Assembly: GCA_964458185.1 (NCBI GenBank)
Contig: CAYWFG010000025.1
Span: 1 to 25,332, forward strand
Length of the DNA stretch: 25,332 nucleotides
From: AB-137-C09 sp964458185
Lineage (GTDB): Bacteria > Pseudomonadota > Zetaproteobacteria > Mariprofundales > Mariprofundaceae
Direction: 5' to 3'
Under the pieces are notes generated by a model. The model was not told the DNA's origin, did no database searches, and saw only the letters and a list, made by a program, of their open reading frames with translations. The position numbers and the translations under genes were made by a program. The first letter of the stretch is position 1. Each line of letters starts with the position of its first letter. Positions 25,112 to 25,332 of the stretch are shown here, piece after piece.

Positions 25112-25332
25112 TCGGCTTCCCTTTTAAGACGGGACAGCCAATAAAATCAATGGGTTACAGATAGATCTTCGTTTTGACCTTCTTGGCAAAGGAAGCTCTT
25201 CAACTTGCCCTAAAAGCCATGTGAGCGGCTCTTCAAAATCTTGTCCGAATAAACGTGCTGCTGCTGTTGAACCATCGCTATAGTAGTTTAAGCAATAAAG
25301 CGGCATTTTGTATTTTTTAAAGTTTCCATAAT
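25112..25332. other. Sequence after the last repeat; partial minus-strand frame
   Basis: No further repeat occurs. On the minus strand a frame is open from the window edge to TAA at 25124-25126. Its start may be upstream of the window or ATG 25306, giving MPLYCLNYYSDGSTAAARLF and later PLTWLLGQVEELPLPRR. I do not recognise it. It could be the 3' end of a chromosomal gene flanking the array's old end, or of another phage gene if the first 32 nt (25112-25143) are a third spacer-protospacer junction. Confidence 0.4.

Overview
This is a chromosomal piece of a Gram-negative bacterium, most likely a gammaproteobacterium. The evidence is the order rpmH-rnpA-yidD-yidC-mnmE, a YidC with a large periplasmic domain, DapE, and an E. 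coli-like type I-E CRISPR-Cas locus. I cannot resolve the genus. The 100-N gap and an anomaly at the right end mark it as a scaffolded draft or metagenome assembly.

Left part (1-9286), housekeeping. A minus-strand pair encodes an HD-domain protein and DapE (cut by the left edge), joined by a 4-nt TTGA overlap. A plus-strand block follows: a 36-residue single-span membrane ORF with a strong ribosome binding site, a perfect intrinsic terminator, gpmI (phosphoglycerate mutase) and a radical SAM enzyme. Convergent to it is the minus-strand operon rpmH, rnpA, yidD, yidC, mnmE and a family-4-type uracil-DNA glycosylase, with short gaps or 4-nt overlaps after rnpA.

Middle (9396-17553), a complete type I-E cas operon: cas3, cse1, cse2, cas7e, cas5e, cas6e, cas1, cas2. 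It is divergent from rpmH, tightly coupled and intact. Recognisable catalytic motifs are present in Cas3, Cas6e and Cas1. Cse1-Cse2-Cas7-Cas5-Cas6e would form Cascade, Cas3 would degrade the target and Cas1-Cas2 would add spacers.

Right part (17554-25332), an 81-nt leader and a very large array. There is one leader-proximal 29-nt repeat, then the gap, then 113 near-identical repeats bounding 112 spacers, 111 of 32 nt and one of 33 nt. The spacers include an exact duplicate, a pair offset by 1 nt and two pairs of diverged homologues. Two repeats have a changed last base, the position derived from the PAM in type I-E systems.

The most notable region is 24627-25082. Between two perfect repeats lie 456 nt of Mu-like phage DNA: the C-terminus of a MuF-type head protein with a PBECR2-like domain, then the first codons of a gpG-like protein. 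The last 32 nt before the next repeat are preceded by AAG, the canonical I-E PAM. The first 32 nt are in frame with the phage gene. The best explanation is that two spacers match one phage and the assembly crossed from array to phage and back. This links the host, two spacers and a target phage in one contig, and shows a PAM. After the next repeat the sequence leaves the array again, either into another protospacer or into the true trailer flank.
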